NCBI GenBank assembly: GCA_030596145.1
Contig: JAUVKS010000014.1
Location: 1-15,813 of the forward strand
Length of the DNA stretch: 15,813 nt
From: Pseudomonadota bacterium
Lineage (GTDB): Bacteria; Desulfobacterota; Syntrophia; Syntrophales; JADFWA01
Direction: 5' to 3'
The notes below the pieces were generated by a model that made no database searches, was not told the DNA's origin, and saw nothing but the letters and a program-made list of their open reading frames with translations. Position 1 is the stretch's first letter. Every line of letters starts with the position of its first letter. Made by a program: the position numbers and the translations under genes. This document shows, in pieces, positions 1 to 6,933 of the stretch.

Positions 1-614
1 CAGAAGAAATTAAAGAAGTCGTAACCCTTGGCGTTCAATTAGGTGTTGTTATTGGCGGAGGAAATATATTTCGTGGAATGGAAGCAGGTGCCAAGGGTAT
101 TGACAGGACATCCGCAGATTATATGGGCATGCTCGCCACAGTAATGAACAGTCTTGCTCTGCAGAGTGTTCTCGAGAGGGTCGGTGTTGAAACGAGAGTT
201 CAGTCCGCCATTGAGATGAAGGAGGTTGCGGAACCGTATATAAAAAGAAGGGCAATAAGACATCTGGAAAAGGGTAGGGTAGTGATATTTGCTGCCGGTA
301 CCGGAAATCCTTATTTTACCACAGATACTGCAGCATCGCTAAGGGCTGTAGAAATGCAGGCCGACGTTCTCGTTAAGGGCACCAAGGTGGATGGTGTGTA
401 TGACAAGGATCCGAATGCATTTGAAGATGCAAGGATGTTTAGTAAAATAACATACTTAGATGTCTTAAAAAGGAACCTTAAAGTAATGGATTTGACTGCT
501 ATAACTCTTTGCAGGGACAATAATTTACCTATTGTGGTATTTAATATTGGGAAAAAAGGAAATATCAAGGGTGTGATTGCTGGACAGTCAATAGGAACAG
601 TGGTGGAGGGTTGA
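1..614 (+). CDS. pyrH: UMP kinase (uridylate kinase), 5'-truncated by window edge
   Basis: PyrH is the cytosolic bacterial UMP kinase of the amino-acid-kinase fold and phosphorylates UMP to UDP with ATP. The frame is open from the window edge; the first full codon is at base 3, and 203 residues are visible. The family is about 235-245 residues long, so some 35 N-terminal residues, including the first ATP-binding lysine region, lie outside. Visible motifs are GGGNIFRG (nt 54-77), the D-x-x-GMLAT-x-x-N-x-LAL helix, and the TGNPYFTTDTAA loop with LRAVE after it, which are characteristic of PyrH and not of the eukaryotic-type UMP/CMP kinases. The TGA stop lies 3 nt before frr, and the frr ribosome-binding site is inside the end of this gene, which fits the common pyrH-frr operon. 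There is no sign of damage. Confidence 0.96.
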   Translation, partial: EEIKEVVTLGVQLGVVIGGGNIFRGMEAGAKGIDRTSADYMGMLATVMNSLALQSVLERVGVETRVQSAIEMKEVAEPYIKRRAIRHLEKGRVVIFAAGTGNPYFTTDTAASLRAVEMQADVLVKGTKVDGVYDKDPNAFEDARMFSKITYLDVLKRNLKVMDLTAITLCRDNNLPIVVFNIGKKGNIKGVIAGQSIGTVVEG

Positions 615-617
615 AGA

Positions 618-1175
618 ATGAAAGATCTGATTTTGGGTGAATTGAAAGATAATGCGGAAAAGGGCATAAGCTCTTTTGAAAGGTCCTTAAATAAAGTAAG
701 AACAGGAAGGGCCTCTATTGTTCTCCTTAATGGAATCAATGTAGATTACTATGGAACACTAACACCACTGAATCAGGTGGCCACTCTTTCCACCCCCGAA
801 AGCCGCCTTATCTTGATTTCTCCCTGGGATAAAAATGCTATAGGTGATATTGAAAAGGCTATACAAAAATCTGACCTTGGATTAATGCCGAGCAATGATG
901 GGAATGTGGTACGAATTACCATTCCTTCTCTGACAGAAGAGAGTAGAAAAGAACTTGTAAAGATTGTAAAAAAAATGGCGGAGGAAACCAAGGTAAGATT
1001 AAGAAATGTAAGAAGGGATGCTAACAATCAATTCAAGATCTTAAAAAAAGATGGTGAAATATCAGAAGACGATTTGTACGGATATCAGACTGAGGTGCAA
1101 GAAATTACAGATGAATATATAAAAAAGGCGGATGATATTCTTGCTGTCAAAGAAAAGGAAATCATGGAAATATGA
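618..1175 (+). CDS. frr: Ribosome recycling factor
   Basis: Frr, together with EF-G, splits the post-termination ribosome so that subunits can be reused. The 185-residue length is exactly that usual for the family. The sequence shows the N-terminal helix with KVRTGRAS, the beta-rich domain II (VDYYGTLTPLNQVA, then LILISPWD), and the long C-terminal helices with LTEESRKELVK and RNVRRDANNQ, which are diagnostic. The start ATG is supported by GGAGGG at 605-610, 7 nt upstream, overlapping the end of pyrH, so the two genes are probably translated from one message. A 109-nt gap follows before uppS, without a clear terminator. Confidence 0.97.
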   Translation: MKDLILGELKDNAEKGISSFERSLNKVRTGRASIVLLNGINVDYYGTLTPLNQVATLSTPESRLILISPWDKNAIGDIEKAIQKSDLGLMPSNDGNVVRITIPSLTEESRKELVKIVKKMAEETKVRLRNVRRDANNQFKILKKDGEISEDDLYGYQTEVQEITDEYIKKADDILAVKEKEIMEI

Positions 1176-1284
1176 AAAATTTGTAAATATTACCGTCGTA
1201 CTCAGCCTTCTCTATGGTGAACGCTTACTGTCGTAAATCTCATCTAAATTTCTCTTCTGGAAATTTGTCCCCAAAATTTTAACT

Positions 1285-2022
1285 ATGGAAAGAATCGAGA
1301 AAACAAAACTTCCTCAACACATAGCCATAATTATGGACGGTAATGGGAGATGGTCCAAAGTAAATTCTGTATCAAGAATAGAAGGGCACAGGAAAGGCGC
1401 CGAATCTGTGAGAGATATAGTGAAAACCTGTCGGGAGATCGGTATAAGATATCTCACCCTTTATGCTTTTTCCGTTGAGAACTGGCTCCGCCCTACCAAG
1501 GAAGTGCGGGCGTTGATGGGCTTGCTTGAGAAGTTCCTGCGTTCAGAGCTTCGCGAGATGGAAGATAGCGGCATCAGATTGATGACTATAGGTGACATCG
1601 AAGCGCTTCCTGAAAAGGTGAAGAAACTTCTTCAGAAAACGATTGAAAAGACCTCAAATAATAATGGAATGGTACTCAATTTAGCTCTCAGTTATGGTGG
1701 CAGGGACGAAATTGTTGGAGCGGTGGAAAAAATCTTAGAAGATATAGATGCCGGCAAAATTGGCCCGGCAGATATTACCAAAGAAACGTTTTCGGATTAT
1801 CTGCATACCTCGGATATCCCTGACCCGGATTTGCTGATCAGAACGAGCGGTGAATACAGAATAAGCAATTTTCTCCTTTGGCAAATGGCTTATACAGAAT
1901 TCTATTTTACAGGTACATTATGGCCGGATTTTCGCAGAGAGAATCTCATTGAGGCTATTGTAGATTACCAGGAGAGAGAAAGGAGATTCGGCCGGACAAG
2001 CGATCAATTGTCCGGTGATTGA
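1285..2022 (+). CDS. uppS: Isoprenyl transferase (undecaprenyl diphosphate synthase)
   Basis: UppS is a cis-prenyltransferase that extends farnesyl-PP with isopentenyl-PP to make undecaprenyl-PP, the lipid carrier for peptidoglycan and other envelope polymers. The protein has 245 residues, a normal length. It shows the IAIIMDGNGRW motif at residues 13-23 with catalytic Asp18, GHRKGAE at 34-40, LTLYAFSVENW at 57-67, and the C-terminal RTSGE-x-R-x-SNFLLWQ block (186-200) that binds isopentenyl-PP. Residue 191 is Tyr, where many homologues have Met or Leu. No good Shine-Dalgarno precedes the ATG, but the frame closes upstream at 1234 and no other ATG, GTG or TTG is available, and a start just before LPQHIAIIMDGNG is typical. 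The stop overlaps the beginning of the cdsA translation signals. Confidence 0.96.
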   Translation: MERIEKTKLPQHIAIIMDGNGRWSKVNSVSRIEGHRKGAESVRDIVKTCREIGIRYLTLYAFSVENWLRPTKEVRALMGLLEKFLRSELREMEDSGIRLMTIGDIEALPEKVKKLLQKTIEKTSNNNGMVLNLALSYGGRDEIVGAVEKILEDIDAGKIGPADITKETFSDYLHTSDIPDPDLLIRTSGEYRISNFLLWQMAYTEFYFTGTLWPDFRRENLIEAIVDYQERERRFGRTSDQLSGD

Positions 2023-2027
2023 ATATT

Positions 2028-2834
2028 ATGACCCCCCACCTCAAGAGATGGATCACAGGAATCATAGCAGTCCCGCTTATCTTTGCCATTATAGTTTATG
2101 CGTCTAAGATGGTATTTGCGGCTTTTGTTATACTGCTTATCCTGGGAGGTGTATCGGAGTACAATAGTATGGTTTTTGGAAAGGGGTTCTACTGGGAGAA
2201 GGGGGAAGGGTTGGTGATAGGCTTGTTGATACCCCTCGCAGCATGCCTTGGAGACGTTCACCTTGAGTTTACCATAATAACATTTTCCACAATTTTTGTA
2301 TTTCTTTCTTTTCTATCCAGGTTTAAAAACTCTTCAATCGACATTGCCAATCTAAGCAAGGTTGTATTTGGTTTTATGTATATCCCACTTATGATGTCGT
2401 ACCTTATATTTATAAGAGGTTCTGAAGATGGGATATTATGGATATTTTTCATTATAGTTCTTGCATTTTCCGGTGACATATCCGCTTTTTACGTGGGCAG
2501 ATCCATCGGTAAAAGAAAATTGATACCTCATGTCAGTTCAGGAAAGACGGTAGAAGGAACAATTGGACTGTTCGGCGGAAGTATCGTAGGATGTGTTATA
2601 TTTAAGCTGATATTTTTACCTGAGGTTATGCTTGTTCACGCAGTATTATTGGGTCTTATCGGGAGTATCCTGGGGCAGTTGGGGGATCTCTGTGAGTCCA
2701 CGATCAAAAGGGCTTCAGGCGTGAAAGATTCAGGCTTTCTCCTGCCGGGACATGGGGGGATATTGGATCGGTTAGACTGCCTTCTCTTTATTATCCCCTT
2801 TGTTTATTATTACAAGTTGTTTATAATAAAGTGA
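2028..2834 (+). CDS. cdsA: Phosphatidate cytidylyltransferase (CDP-diacylglycerol synthase)
   Basis: CdsA is an integral inner-membrane enzyme that converts phosphatidic acid and CTP to CDP-diacylglycerol and pyrophosphate. Its product feeds PssA, encoded later in this window. The 268-residue protein has a run of hydrophobic segments throughout, and ends with the full CdsA signature at about residues 224-250: S-x-x-KR-x4-KD, then PGHGG and DR-x-D. I chose ATG 2028 over a frame-compatible TTG at 2019 because GGTGA at 2014-2018 is 9 nt from the ATG and MTPHLKRW is the usual N-terminus. GGTGA lies inside the last uppS codons, so translation is probably coupled. An inverted repeat of 8-nt units follows the stop. 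Confidence 0.95.
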   Translation: MTPHLKRWITGIIAVPLIFAIIVYASKMVFAAFVILLILGGVSEYNSMVFGKGFYWEKGEGLVIGLLIPLAACLGDVHLEFTIITFSTIFVFLSFLSRFKNSSIDIANLSKVVFGFMYIPLMMSYLIFIRGSEDGILWIFFIIVLAFSGDISAFYVGRSIGKRKLIPHVSSGKTVEGTIGLFGGSIVGCVIFKLIFLPEVMLVHAVLLGLIGSILGQLGDLCESTIKRASGVKDSGFLLPGHGGILDRLDCLLFIIPFVYYYKLFIIK

Positions 2835-2840
2835 TTATTT

Positions 2841-2912
2841 AGCCACGAAGTTACTAAGACACAAAGAAAAAATAAAATATTATAATCTTAGTGCCTTCGT
2901 GTCTTTGTGGCT
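2841..2912. repeat. Inverted intergenic repeat built of 8-nt units (NNACNAAG)
   Basis: The left arm (2841-2866) is three consecutive octamers of the form NNACNAAG (CCACGAAG, TTACTAAG, ACACAAAG after an initial AG). The right arm (2885-2912), read on the minus strand, is again three such octamers (CCACAAAG, ACACGAAG, GCACTAAG). The arms match at about 20 of 26 positions, and mismatches fall mainly at unit positions 1, 2 and 5. The AT-rich loop holds a perfect TATAAT at 2881-2886. A stem could form in RNA or single-stranded DNA. No T-tract follows, so it is not a classical terminator. I recall this CACNAAG type from intergenic regions of other environmental bacteria, without being able to check it. 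Confidence 0.8.
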
Positions 2913-2931
2913 GATAAGGTAACGTAATTAG

Positions 2932-4095
2932 ATGAAAAACATATCAATCCTTGGATCAACAGGCTCCATTGGTGTTAGTACGCTTGACGTGGCAGGCAGC
3001 AATCCTTCCATGTTTAAGGTAGTGGCGCTGTCCGCTGGCAAGAATGTCGCACTCTTAAAAGAACAAATTGAAAAATTCAAACCAAAAGTTGTATCTGTTC
3101 TGGATAAGGACAGTGCTTACAAACTCGGGGAAATGCTTGACTCATCCTCCCAGACGAAGATTTTATGGGGAGTTGAGGGGTATAGAGATGTTGCTTCTGT
3201 AAAAGAGGCGGATATGGTGGTTTCAGCTATAGTCGGAGCGGCAGGGCTTCTTCCTACTATGGAGGCAATTAATGCAGGAAAGGATATAGCTCTCGCCAAT
3301 AAAGAAACCATGGTTATGGCGGGGAGTCTTGTTGTTGAAAAGGCAGCATCGAAAGGCGTTACAATATTACCTGTTGACAGTGAACATAATGCCATTTTCC
3401 AGTGCCTGGCAGGTAGCAGGCGGGAGGATGTCAGGAGAATTATTCTTACTGCATCCGGGGGACCTTTTCTTTATTTACCTTTGGAGGAGCTTGCGGAGGT
3501 CAAACTTGCCGATGCACTGAAACATCCCAACTGGAATATGGGGAAAAAGATCACCATAGATTCTGCCTCCATGATGAATAAAGGGCTTGAAGTTATTGAG
3601 GCAAAGTGGCTTTTTGATGTTGATATAGATAAAATTGATGTGTATATTCATCCTCAAAGCATAGTCCATTCCATGGTGGAATACATAGATGGATCGATTG
3701 TAGCTCAACTTGGTGTTCCCGATATGAGAGGTCCGATATCCTATGCACTTTCCTATCCTGAAAGGCTTTTGCGGGAAGATCATGCCTTAAACCTGTTTGA
3801 GATGGGACCTTTGGAATTTATTCCCCCGGATTTTGACAAGTTTCCCAATCTGGAACTTGCATACGTTGCCGGAAGGAAAGGTGGAACAATGCCTGCCGTT
3901 TTGAATGCTTCAAACGAAGTGGTTGTGGAGGCATTTATTGCTGAGAAAATAGGATTTACAGATATACCGAGAGTGATAGAAAAGACACTTTCCTTACATT
4001 GGCAAAAAGAAATTTCATCTATTGGAGATGTACTTGAAGCAGACAGGTGGGCAAGGGATAAGGCGACGAAAATAATAAATGAACTGAAAGGATAA
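2932..4095 (+). CDS. dxr: 1-deoxy-D-xylulose 5-phosphate reductoisomerase
   Basis: Dxr (IspC) rearranges and reduces DXP to MEP with NADPH and a divalent metal, the committed step of the non-mevalonate isoprenoid pathway. At 387 residues it has the normal length. Visible motifs are the NADPH-binding GSTGSIG at 8-14, ALANKE at 120-125, PVDSEHNA (147-154) with metal ligands Asp149 and Glu151, ASGGPF at 174-179, HPNW (198-201), and SASMMNKGLE (211-220) with the third metal ligand Glu220. AAGGT at 2916-2920 is a modest ribosome-binding site. Its products feed the prenyl diphosphates used by UppS nearby. The 3' end carries the ribosome-binding site of rseP. Confidence 0.97.
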   Translation: MKNISILGSTGSIGVSTLDVAGSNPSMFKVVALSAGKNVALLKEQIEKFKPKVVSVLDKDSAYKLGEMLDSSSQTKILWGVEGYRDVASVKEADMVVSAIVGAAGLLPTMEAINAGKDIALANKETMVMAGSLVVEKAASKGVTILPVDSEHNAIFQCLAGSRREDVRRIILTASGGPFLYLPLEELAEVKLADALKHPNWNMGKKITIDSASMMNKGLEVIEAKWLFDVDIDKIDVYIHPQSIVHSMVEYIDGSIVAQLGVPDMRGPISYALSYPERLLREDHALNLFEMGPLEFIPPDFDKFPNLELAYVAGRKGGTMPAVLNASNEVVVEAFIAEKIGFTDIPRVIEKTLSLHWQKEISSIGDVLEADRWARDKATKIINELKG

Positions 4096-4099
4096 TCAT

Positions 4100-5167
4100 T
4101 TGGTTGGCGTAAACATAATATCTGTAGTTATACTTCTGGGAGTGTTAATCTTTGTTCATGAGCTTGGCCATTTTCTGGTAGCCAAGTATTCAGGAGTAGG
4201 TGTATTAAAATTTTCTCTCGGGTTCGGCCCCAAGTTGGTGGGAAAAAAGATTGGCGAAACGGAATATCTTATTTCATTGATACCACTGGGTGGCTATGTA
4301 AAACTTCTGGGGGAGTCATCGGACGATGAAATGTCGGAGGAAGACGAGAAAAGATCTTTCCTGAAACAACATGTATCAAAAAGGATAGGGATAGTTGCGG
4401 CCGGTCCTGCCTTCAACTTCCTCTTTGCAATAGTCGTATTTGCCATTATTTACATGATAGGGGTTCCAGTTCTGACCTCGGAGGTTGGTGGTGTTCAAGA
4501 AGAGTTTCCCGCTTTTGAAGCGGGGGTTGAAGAGGGAGATATCATACTGGCTATCAATGGGAAGGATCTCTCCAGCTGGACTGAACTTGCCAATATTATT
4601 TTTAAAAGCAAGGGGCAAGAACTGAGAATAAAGATAGATAGAGATAATGAAATAAAGGATTTAAGATTAAGAGCAATACTGGTAAAGTCGAAAAATATTT
4701 TTGGTGAAGAAATCTTTTCATATAAAATAGGTATAAGTGCATCCCCAAACACCGTTATTGAAAGATTAAATCCTTTCAGCGCATTATGGACTGGGATTGA
4801 ACAAACATGGTTTATTACGAAAATCACCTTGATAAGTATTGTAAAGATGGTGAAAGGCGAGCTTTCTGCCAAAACACTGGGTGGTCCTATTCTGATTGCA
4901 CAGATGGCCGGGGCACGTGTCCAGGAAGGGATAATGCCGTTTGTGTTTTTTATGGCTTTGCTGAGTATAAACCTTGGGATAATTAATCTCCTTCCTATTC
5001 CTCTTCTCGACGGGGGACACCTTTTCTTCTACTTTATTGAGCTGATATCGAGAAGAGAAGTAAATATAAAATGGAGGGAAATGGCACAGCAGATAGGATT
5101 TGTCCTGCTCGTAATGTTAATGATGTTTGTTTTTTATAATGATATAGTAAGGATATTTAATAAATAG
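4100..5167 (+). CDS. rseP: RIP metalloprotease RseP (site-2 protease)
   Basis: RseP is an inner-membrane zinc protease that cuts transmembrane anti-sigma factors and leftover signal peptides. The first transmembrane segment holds the zinc motif HELGH at residues 20-24. GPAFNFLFA (102-110) starts the next membrane span, a single PDZ domain lies at about 126-195 (GDIILAINGKDL), and the third zinc ligand sits in PLLDGGH (Asp304), followed by a last membrane helix. With 355 residues and one PDZ it is the short form; the E. coli protein is about 450 with two PDZ domains. The start is TTG: AAAGGA (4087-4092) lies 7 nt upstream inside the dxr tail, and no ATG or GTG is available before HELGH. Confidence 0.95.
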   Translation: MVGVNIISVVILLGVLIFVHELGHFLVAKYSGVGVLKFSLGFGPKLVGKKIGETEYLISLIPLGGYVKLLGESSDDEMSEEDEKRSFLKQHVSKRIGIVAAGPAFNFLFAIVVFAIIYMIGVPVLTSEVGGVQEEFPAFEAGVEEGDIILAINGKDLSSWTELANIIFKSKGQELRIKIDRDNEIKDLRLRAILVKSKNIFGEEIFSYKIGISASPNTVIERLNPFSALWTGIEQTWFITKITLISIVKMVKGELSAKTLGGPILIAQMAGARVQEGIMPFVFFMALLSINLGIINLLPIPLLDGGHLFFYFIELISRREVNIKWREMAQQIGFVLLVMLMMFVFYNDIVRIFNK

Positions 5168-5168
5168 C

Positions 5169-5196
5169 TATCAGCCTTCAGCCATCAGCTTTCAGC
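5169..5196. repeat. Four tandem heptamers (NNTCAGC)
   Basis: Four back-to-back 7-nt units, TATCAGC, CTTCAGC, CATCAGC and TTTCAGC, begin 2 nt after the rseP stop and end 8 nt before the tsaB start codon. The last five bases of the unit are invariant and the first two vary. They fill almost the whole gap and leave no Shine-Dalgarno sequence for tsaB. Confidence 0.85.
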
Positions 5197-5204
5197 AAAA
5201 ACAT

Positions 5205-5900
5205 ATGTTAACATTAGCGATTGATACGTCTACAAAAACAGGAAGTGTTGCCCTTTTAAGGAATCATTCTATACTGGCTGAGTGTTTGACAAATTTAGGT
5301 ATAAATCATTCGGAGACTTTGCTGCCGACAATAAATACAATACTTTCAGTTGCAGGTGTGGAAACAGCGGAGGTAGATTTATTTGCATTTACAGCGGGGC
5401 CAGGTTCCTTTACTGGGCTCAGAATAGGGGCAAGTACCGTTAAGGGACTTGCTCTTGCGACAGGTAAGCCGGTTGTGGGTGTATCCACAATGGACGCCCT
5501 TGCTTTGAATGTTGCTAATTCAACGATTACAATCTGTCCCATGTTGGACGCCAGGAAAAAAGAGGTATACACTGCGCTTTACAGACCCAGTAGAGACAGC
5601 ATGCCTGAAAAGATAGAGAGGGATAGAGTTGTTAATCCTGAGGAATTCCTGAAGGGCCTAAATGGAAATGTCATATTTTTAGGTGATGGTGCAAGAAACT
5701 ATGTTGGTCTTATAAAGGAAATTTTGCATGGCAAATCGTATTTTGCACCTCCCCATCTTCAACATGTAAAGGCTTCTGCTGTAGGTCTAATAGGGATGAA
5801 AAAATTCAGTAAGGGTGATATACTAAATCTGACAGCATTTGTCCCTCAATATCTTCGCCTTTCTGAGGCGGAAATGAAGAAAGTTACAGGTAATAGGTAA
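5205..5900 (+). CDS. tsaB: tRNA N6-adenosine threonylcarbamoyltransferase subunit TsaB
   Basis: TsaB is the non-catalytic ASKHA-fold partner of TsaD (with TsaE) in the complex that transfers threonylcarbamoyl to A37 of ANN-decoding tRNAs (t6A). The 231-residue protein begins with the family hallmark LTLAIDTST, continues with the strongly conserved AGPGSFTGLRIG at 64-75, and has KGLALATGKPVVGVSTMDALA after it. The MLDARKKEVYTALY segment is also usual for TsaB. It lacks the metal-binding His pair of TsaD, as expected. No ribosome-binding site is visible between the heptamer repeat and the ATG, yet the start is placed exactly at the conserved N-terminus. tsaD and tsaE are not in this window. Confidence 0.95.
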   Translation: MLTLAIDTSTKTGSVALLRNHSILAECLTNLGINHSETLLPTINTILSVAGVETAEVDLFAFTAGPGSFTGLRIGASTVKGLALATGKPVVGVSTMDALALNVANSTITICPMLDARKKEVYTALYRPSRDSMPEKIERDRVVNPEEFLKGLNGNVIFLGDGARNYVGLIKEILHGKSYFAPPHLQHVKASAVGLIGMKKFSKGDILNLTAFVPQYLRLSEAEMKKVTGNR

Positions 5901-5903
5901 CTA

Positions 5904-5935
5904 ATTTTCAATGAGTTACTGAGAACTTTGAAAAT
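5904..5935. other. Imperfect hairpin between tsaB and the DUF465-like gene
   Basis: ATTTTCAA (5904-5911) pairs with TTGAAAAT (5928-5935), and inside it AGTT (5914-5917) pairs with AACT (5924-5927). Together they give 12 base pairs with a 2-nt bulge and a 6-nt loop. It follows the tsaB stop directly. No T-run follows the stem, so it is unlikely to be a classical intrinsic terminator. It could protect an mRNA end or be incidental in AT-rich DNA. Confidence 0.45.
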
Positions 5936-6019
5936 AGGGTTCTGAGAGCGAATCATATTTCCAAAGTCCCATACAATACTCTATCATTTAAACCGATTTT
6001 CCTGGGAGGTAAGGAATTT

Positions 6020-6238
6020 ATGGAAAGGACAGAAGAGGACTTAATAGCAAAACATATCGGTCAAGATGAAGAATTAAGAAAATGTGTAGAAGATCACAAA
6101 AACCTTGAAGCTGTACTGGAAGATTTTAACAAAAGAATCTATCTTACACCGGAAGAGGAAAGGGAAAGAAAGAAAATTCAAAAGTTGAAACTTCTGGGAA
6201 GGGATAAGATTTTCGGGATACTGTCGAAATATCGCTGA
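6020..6238 (+). CDS. DUF465 / YdcH-like small coiled-coil protein
   Basis: This is a 72-residue acidic/basic helical protein with no membrane segment or signal peptide. The stretch DHKNLEAVLEDFNKR, then LTPEEERERKKIQKLKLLGRDKI, has the layout of the DUF465 (YdcH) family: a helix with a central H-x-x-L-E, a short break, and a second Lys/Glu-rich helix ending in L-x-x-KD/RDKI. The fold is expected to be a helical hairpin. The family has no established function that I can state with confidence. The gene looks real: it has one of the strongest ribosome-binding sites in the window (GGGAGGTAAGG, 6004-6014) and is oriented with its neighbours. It sits alone between tsaB and psd with over 50 nt on each side. 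Confidence 0.85.
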   Translation: MERTEEDLIAKHIGQDEELRKCVEDHKNLEAVLEDFNKRIYLTPEEERERKKIQKLKLLGRDKIFGILSKYR

Positions 6239-6249
6239 AATATTGGTGA

Positions 6250-6276
6250 AAGGCGAAAGAGTTTGCCCTTTGCCTT
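6250..6276. repeat. Hairpin with AAAG/CTTT arms upstream of psd
   Basis: AAGGCGAAAG (6250-6259) and CTTTGCCTT (6268-6276) form a 9-bp stem with one bulged G and an 8-nt loop. The left side continues upstream as GTGAAAG-GCGAAAG, again a 7-nt period. No T-run follows the stem. It fills most of the 53-nt gap between the DUF465-like gene and psd. Confidence 0.6.
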
Positions 6277-6291
6277 ATAATTGGTAAAATT

Positions 6292-6933
6292 ATGAATCAT
6301 AATAGTATTATTGTACGGGAAGGGTTTCTTTTTATTATACCCCTTGGAATTGTGACGGTTATTCTCGCCTTAGCAGGGGTGATTTGGGCAGCAGCCTTCT
6401 TTTTGATTGTTACTTTATTTGTTACCTGGTTTTTCCGTAATCCAGGAAGAAAAACTCCTGAGGATGAAAAGGTGGTCGTATCTCCGGCCGATGGAAGGAT
6501 TCTAAAGATAGAGGAAGTCGAAGAAAATACCATATTAAAAGGTAAATTTAAGAAGATAAGCATATTTATGAACGTATTCAATGTTCACGTAAACAGGATG
6601 CCTTGTTCCGGCAGTGTGGATGTTATTCAATACAAAAAAGGCAAGTTTTTTCCTGCCAATCTGGATAAGGCATCATCCCTCAATGAAAGAAACGCAGTCC
6701 TTATTAAGACCGATGACGGGAGGGAGATTCTTACCATCCAGATAGCGGGAATAATAGCCAGAAGGATTGTCTGCTGGATAACAGAGGGAATAAAAATCGA
6801 AAGGGGACAGCGTTTCGGTCTCATCCGCTTTGGGTCAAGACTTGAAGTTTTCCTCCCCCCTGATTCAACCATTTCAGTGGAAGTGGGAGACAAAGTCAAG
6901 GGAGGCGAGACGCCTATAGGGTATCTGTCATGA
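6292..6933 (+). CDS. psd: Phosphatidylserine decarboxylase (short form)
   Basis: Psd makes phosphatidylethanolamine by decarboxylating phosphatidylserine at the inner membrane. The enzyme is synthesised as a proenzyme that cuts itself to create a pyruvoyl cofactor. At 213 residues it is the short form common outside the Enterobacteria. Two hydrophobic segments lie at about residues 10-45. Conserved parts include SPADGRI, the N-x-HVNR segment, and near the C-terminus FGSRLEVFLP, where the Gly181-Ser182 bond is the predicted self-cleavage site and Ser182 becomes the pyruvoyl group. The TGA stop overlaps the presumed ATG of pssA (ATGA), so the two steps of PE synthesis are probably translationally coupled. 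The upstream gap shows no strong ribosome-binding site. Confidence 0.95.
   Translation: MNHNSIIVREGFLFIIPLGIVTVILALAGVIWAAAFFLIVTLFVTWFFRNPGRKTPEDEKVVVSPADGRILKIEEVEENTILKGKFKKISIFMNVFNVHVNRMPCSGSVDVIQYKKGKFFPANLDKASSLNERNAVLIKTDDGREILTIQIAGIIARRIVCWITEGIKIERGQRFGLIRFGSRLEVFLPPDSTISVEVGDKVKGGETPIGYLS

Noticed and set aside
1176..1284. Regulatory RNA element between frr and uppS
   Set aside because: The 109 nt contain a repeated GTCGTA word and a weak AAATTT hairpin just before the ATG, but nothing resembling a known riboswitch or a stable fold.
2019..2027. TTG 2019 as the cdsA start
   Set aside because: The GGTGA ribosome-binding site at 2014-2018 is directly next to it, too close, while ATG 2028 is well spaced and gives the usual N-terminus.
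5904..5935. Intrinsic terminator after tsaB
   Set aside because: The stem is AT-rich and is followed by AGGGTTCTG, with no T-run.
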